DNA from: CAYSIX01 sp964431205
GTDB lineage: Bacteria; Planctomycetota; Phycisphaerae; Phycisphaerales; Phycisphaeraceae
NCBI GenBank assembly: GCA_964431205.1
Contig: CAYSIX010000229.1
Span: 1 to 6,325, forward strand
Direction: 5' to 3'
DNA length: 6,325 bases
Below the pieces are notes generated by a model. That model worked only from the letters and a program-made list of their open reading frames with translations, ran no database searches and was not told where the DNA came from. A program made the position numbers and the translations under genes. Shown here piece after piece: positions 5,357 to 6,325 of this stretch (position 1 is the stretch's first letter; each line of letters begins with the position of its first letter).

Positions 5357-6325
5357 ATGACCCGGCGCTGGCTGATCCCACCCCATGGCGGAACCCTCGT
5401 GGACCGGACGACGCAAGACCCGGCCGGTCTCAAGGCCCGCGCCGCCGAGCTGCCCGCCGTCCCCGTCAGCGCCGCGGACCTGTCCACGGTCTATCGCATC
5501 GCCGACGGGACGCTCAGCCCGTTGACGGGGTTCATGACCCGACCGGTGTACGACCGGGTGCTGGACGAGGCCGTGCTCGAGCACGAGGGCCGCAAGCTCG
5601 CGTGGACGATCCCGCTGTCGCTGCCGGTGACCGCCGAGCAGGCCGGGTCGCTCAAGCCGGGCCAGAAGGTCGCGCTGACGGACCCGCGTGGCGAGGCGGT
5701 GGCCGTCCTCGACGTGCAGGACGTCTTCGAGTGGGACAAGCCGCGCTACATTCAGAGCGTCTACGGCACCGACCGCACCGACCACCCCGGCGCGGACATG
5801 GTGCTCAAGAACGATGGGGACAAGACGCACCTGGTCGGCGGTGAGCTTGAGGCGATGCCGCAGCCGACGAACCCGCACTTCGGGCAGTATGTCAAGCCGC
5901 CGGCCGAGACGCGGCAGATCGTCGCGGACAAGGGCTGGGACGCGGCGGTCGCGTTCCAGACGCGCAACCCGCTGCACCGGGCCCACGAGTACGCGTTGCT
6001 GTACGGCCTGGAGGAGCTGCTCCGCCGCGGGCACAACGCCGGCGCCGTGCTGAACCCGCTGGTCGGCGAGACCAAGAGCGACGACGTCTCGGCCGAGGTG
6101 CGGATGCAGACGTACGAGAAGCTGATCGAATCGGGCGAGTTCGGTGAGGGCGACAAGGACGCCGAGCTGTGGAGAAAAGTCGGCGGTTCGATCACGGACC
6201 GCGTGCTGCTGCTGGGCCTGGACATCAAGATGTTCTACGGCGGGCCGAAGGAGGCGGTGATGCACGCGATCTACCGCCAGAACTTCGGGTACACGCACCT
6301 GATCATCGGGCGCAAGCACGCCGAC
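5357..6325 (+). CDS. sat: Sulfate adenylyltransferase (ATP sulfurylase), 3' end outside window
   Basis: The first 323 codons are present, open to the window edge. The enzyme converts ATP and sulfate to adenosine 5'-phosphosulfate and pyrophosphate in the cytoplasm, the first step of sulfate assimilation or dissimilation. The N-terminal PUA-like domain begins with LIPPHGGTLVDR (6-17), followed by LSPLTGFM (53-60), the stretch LAWTIPLSLPV (81-91) and LKPGQKVALTDP (99-110). The catalytic domain shows the nucleotide and sulfate-binding motif QTRNPLHRAHE (201-211), LNPLVGETKSDDV (232-244) and MFYGGPKEAVMHAIYRQNFG (292-311). The window stops within the next motif, IIGRKHAD (316-323), where many family members read VGRDHAG. 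Residues about 260-280 look longer than in short bacterial forms. This is the homo-oligomeric Sat type, not the CysN/CysD type. The missing end should hold the rest of the catalytic domain; whether an APS kinase domain follows cannot be seen. The start is fixed by GGAGG 8 bases upstream. It diverges from the exported thioredoxin gene across a shared 205-base control region. Confidence 0.95.
   Translation, partial: MTRRWLIPPHGGTLVDRTTQDPAGLKARAAELPAVPVSAADLSTVYRIADGTLSPLTGFMTRPVYDRVLDEAVLEHEGRKLAWTIPLSLPVTAEQAGSLKPGQKVALTDPRGEAVAVLDVQDVFEWDKPRYIQSVYGTDRTDHPGADMVLKNDGDKTHLVGGELEAMPQPTNPHFGQYVKPPAETRQIVADKGWDAAVAFQTRNPLHRAHEYALLYGLEELLRRGHNAGAVLNPLVGETKSDDVSAEVRMQTYEKLIESGEFGEGDKDAELWRKVGGSITDRVLLLGLDIKMFYGGPKEAVMHAIYRQNFGYTHLIIGRKHAD

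Noticed and set aside
5152..5487. N-terminal extension of the thioredoxin-fold protein to 5487
   Set aside because: It would overlap the start of sat and the promoter region and bury the signal peptide; the ATG at 5151 has a ribosome site and gives a normal export signal.
5237..6319. Minus-strand 360-codon frame opposite sat
   Set aside because: Sat motifs on the plus strand are unambiguous; the antisense product has no recognisable domain and would run through the divergent promoter region.

Overview
The window is GC-rich DNA with bacterial gene structure. It most likely comes from a planctomycete, possibly a Phycisphaerae-type lineage. Two things suggest this. One is a small membrane protein ending in a CGYxFxGL...CPECG zinc ribbon, a tail I associate mainly with planctomycetes. 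The other is the mix of a large plant-like GH35 enzyme, an exported TlpA-type thioredoxin with an N-terminal LolA/DUF2092-like domain, and an ATP sulfurylase. The taxonomic call is inference.

Layout from left to right. Positions 1-128 hold no recognisable gene. A short degenerate 10-bp tandem repeat (129-158, clearest on the minus strand) overlaps the 3' end of the first gene and supplies its stop codon. Three genes then lie head-to-tail on the minus strand. In transcription order they are an exported thioredoxin-fold protein (5151 to 3907), a GH35 beta-galactosidase-like enzyme of about 949 residues with no signal peptide (3717 to 868), and a four-helix membrane protein with a C-terminal zinc ribbon (786 to 139). 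The gaps are 189 and 81 bases. The 189-base gap holds a candidate promoter and a GC-rich hairpin, so the GH35 gene may have its own promoter. The membrane protein gene may be co-transcribed with it.

A divergent intergenic region (5152-5356) separates these from the plus-strand gene, an ATP sulfurylase (sat) starting at 5357 and running off the right edge. This region has a candidate promoter in each direction. A 16-bp near-perfect palindrome (5255-5270) sits in the spacer and -35 of the leftward promoter, just upstream of the rightward -35. That is a natural place for an operator controlling one or both genes.

How the genes work together is not obvious. GH35 points to galactoside breakdown in the cytoplasm, the TlpA-like protein to thiol redox chemistry outside the cytoplasmic membrane, and Sat to sulfate activation. 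The shared control region is the only visible link between redox and sulfur functions. I see no CRISPR array, transposase, phage gene, tRNA or rRNA, and no convincing new multi-gene system. The best leads are the roughly 48-residue insertion just before the GH35 acid/base motif, the shared palindrome, the repeat-derived gene end, and the duplicated start codon of the thioredoxin gene.
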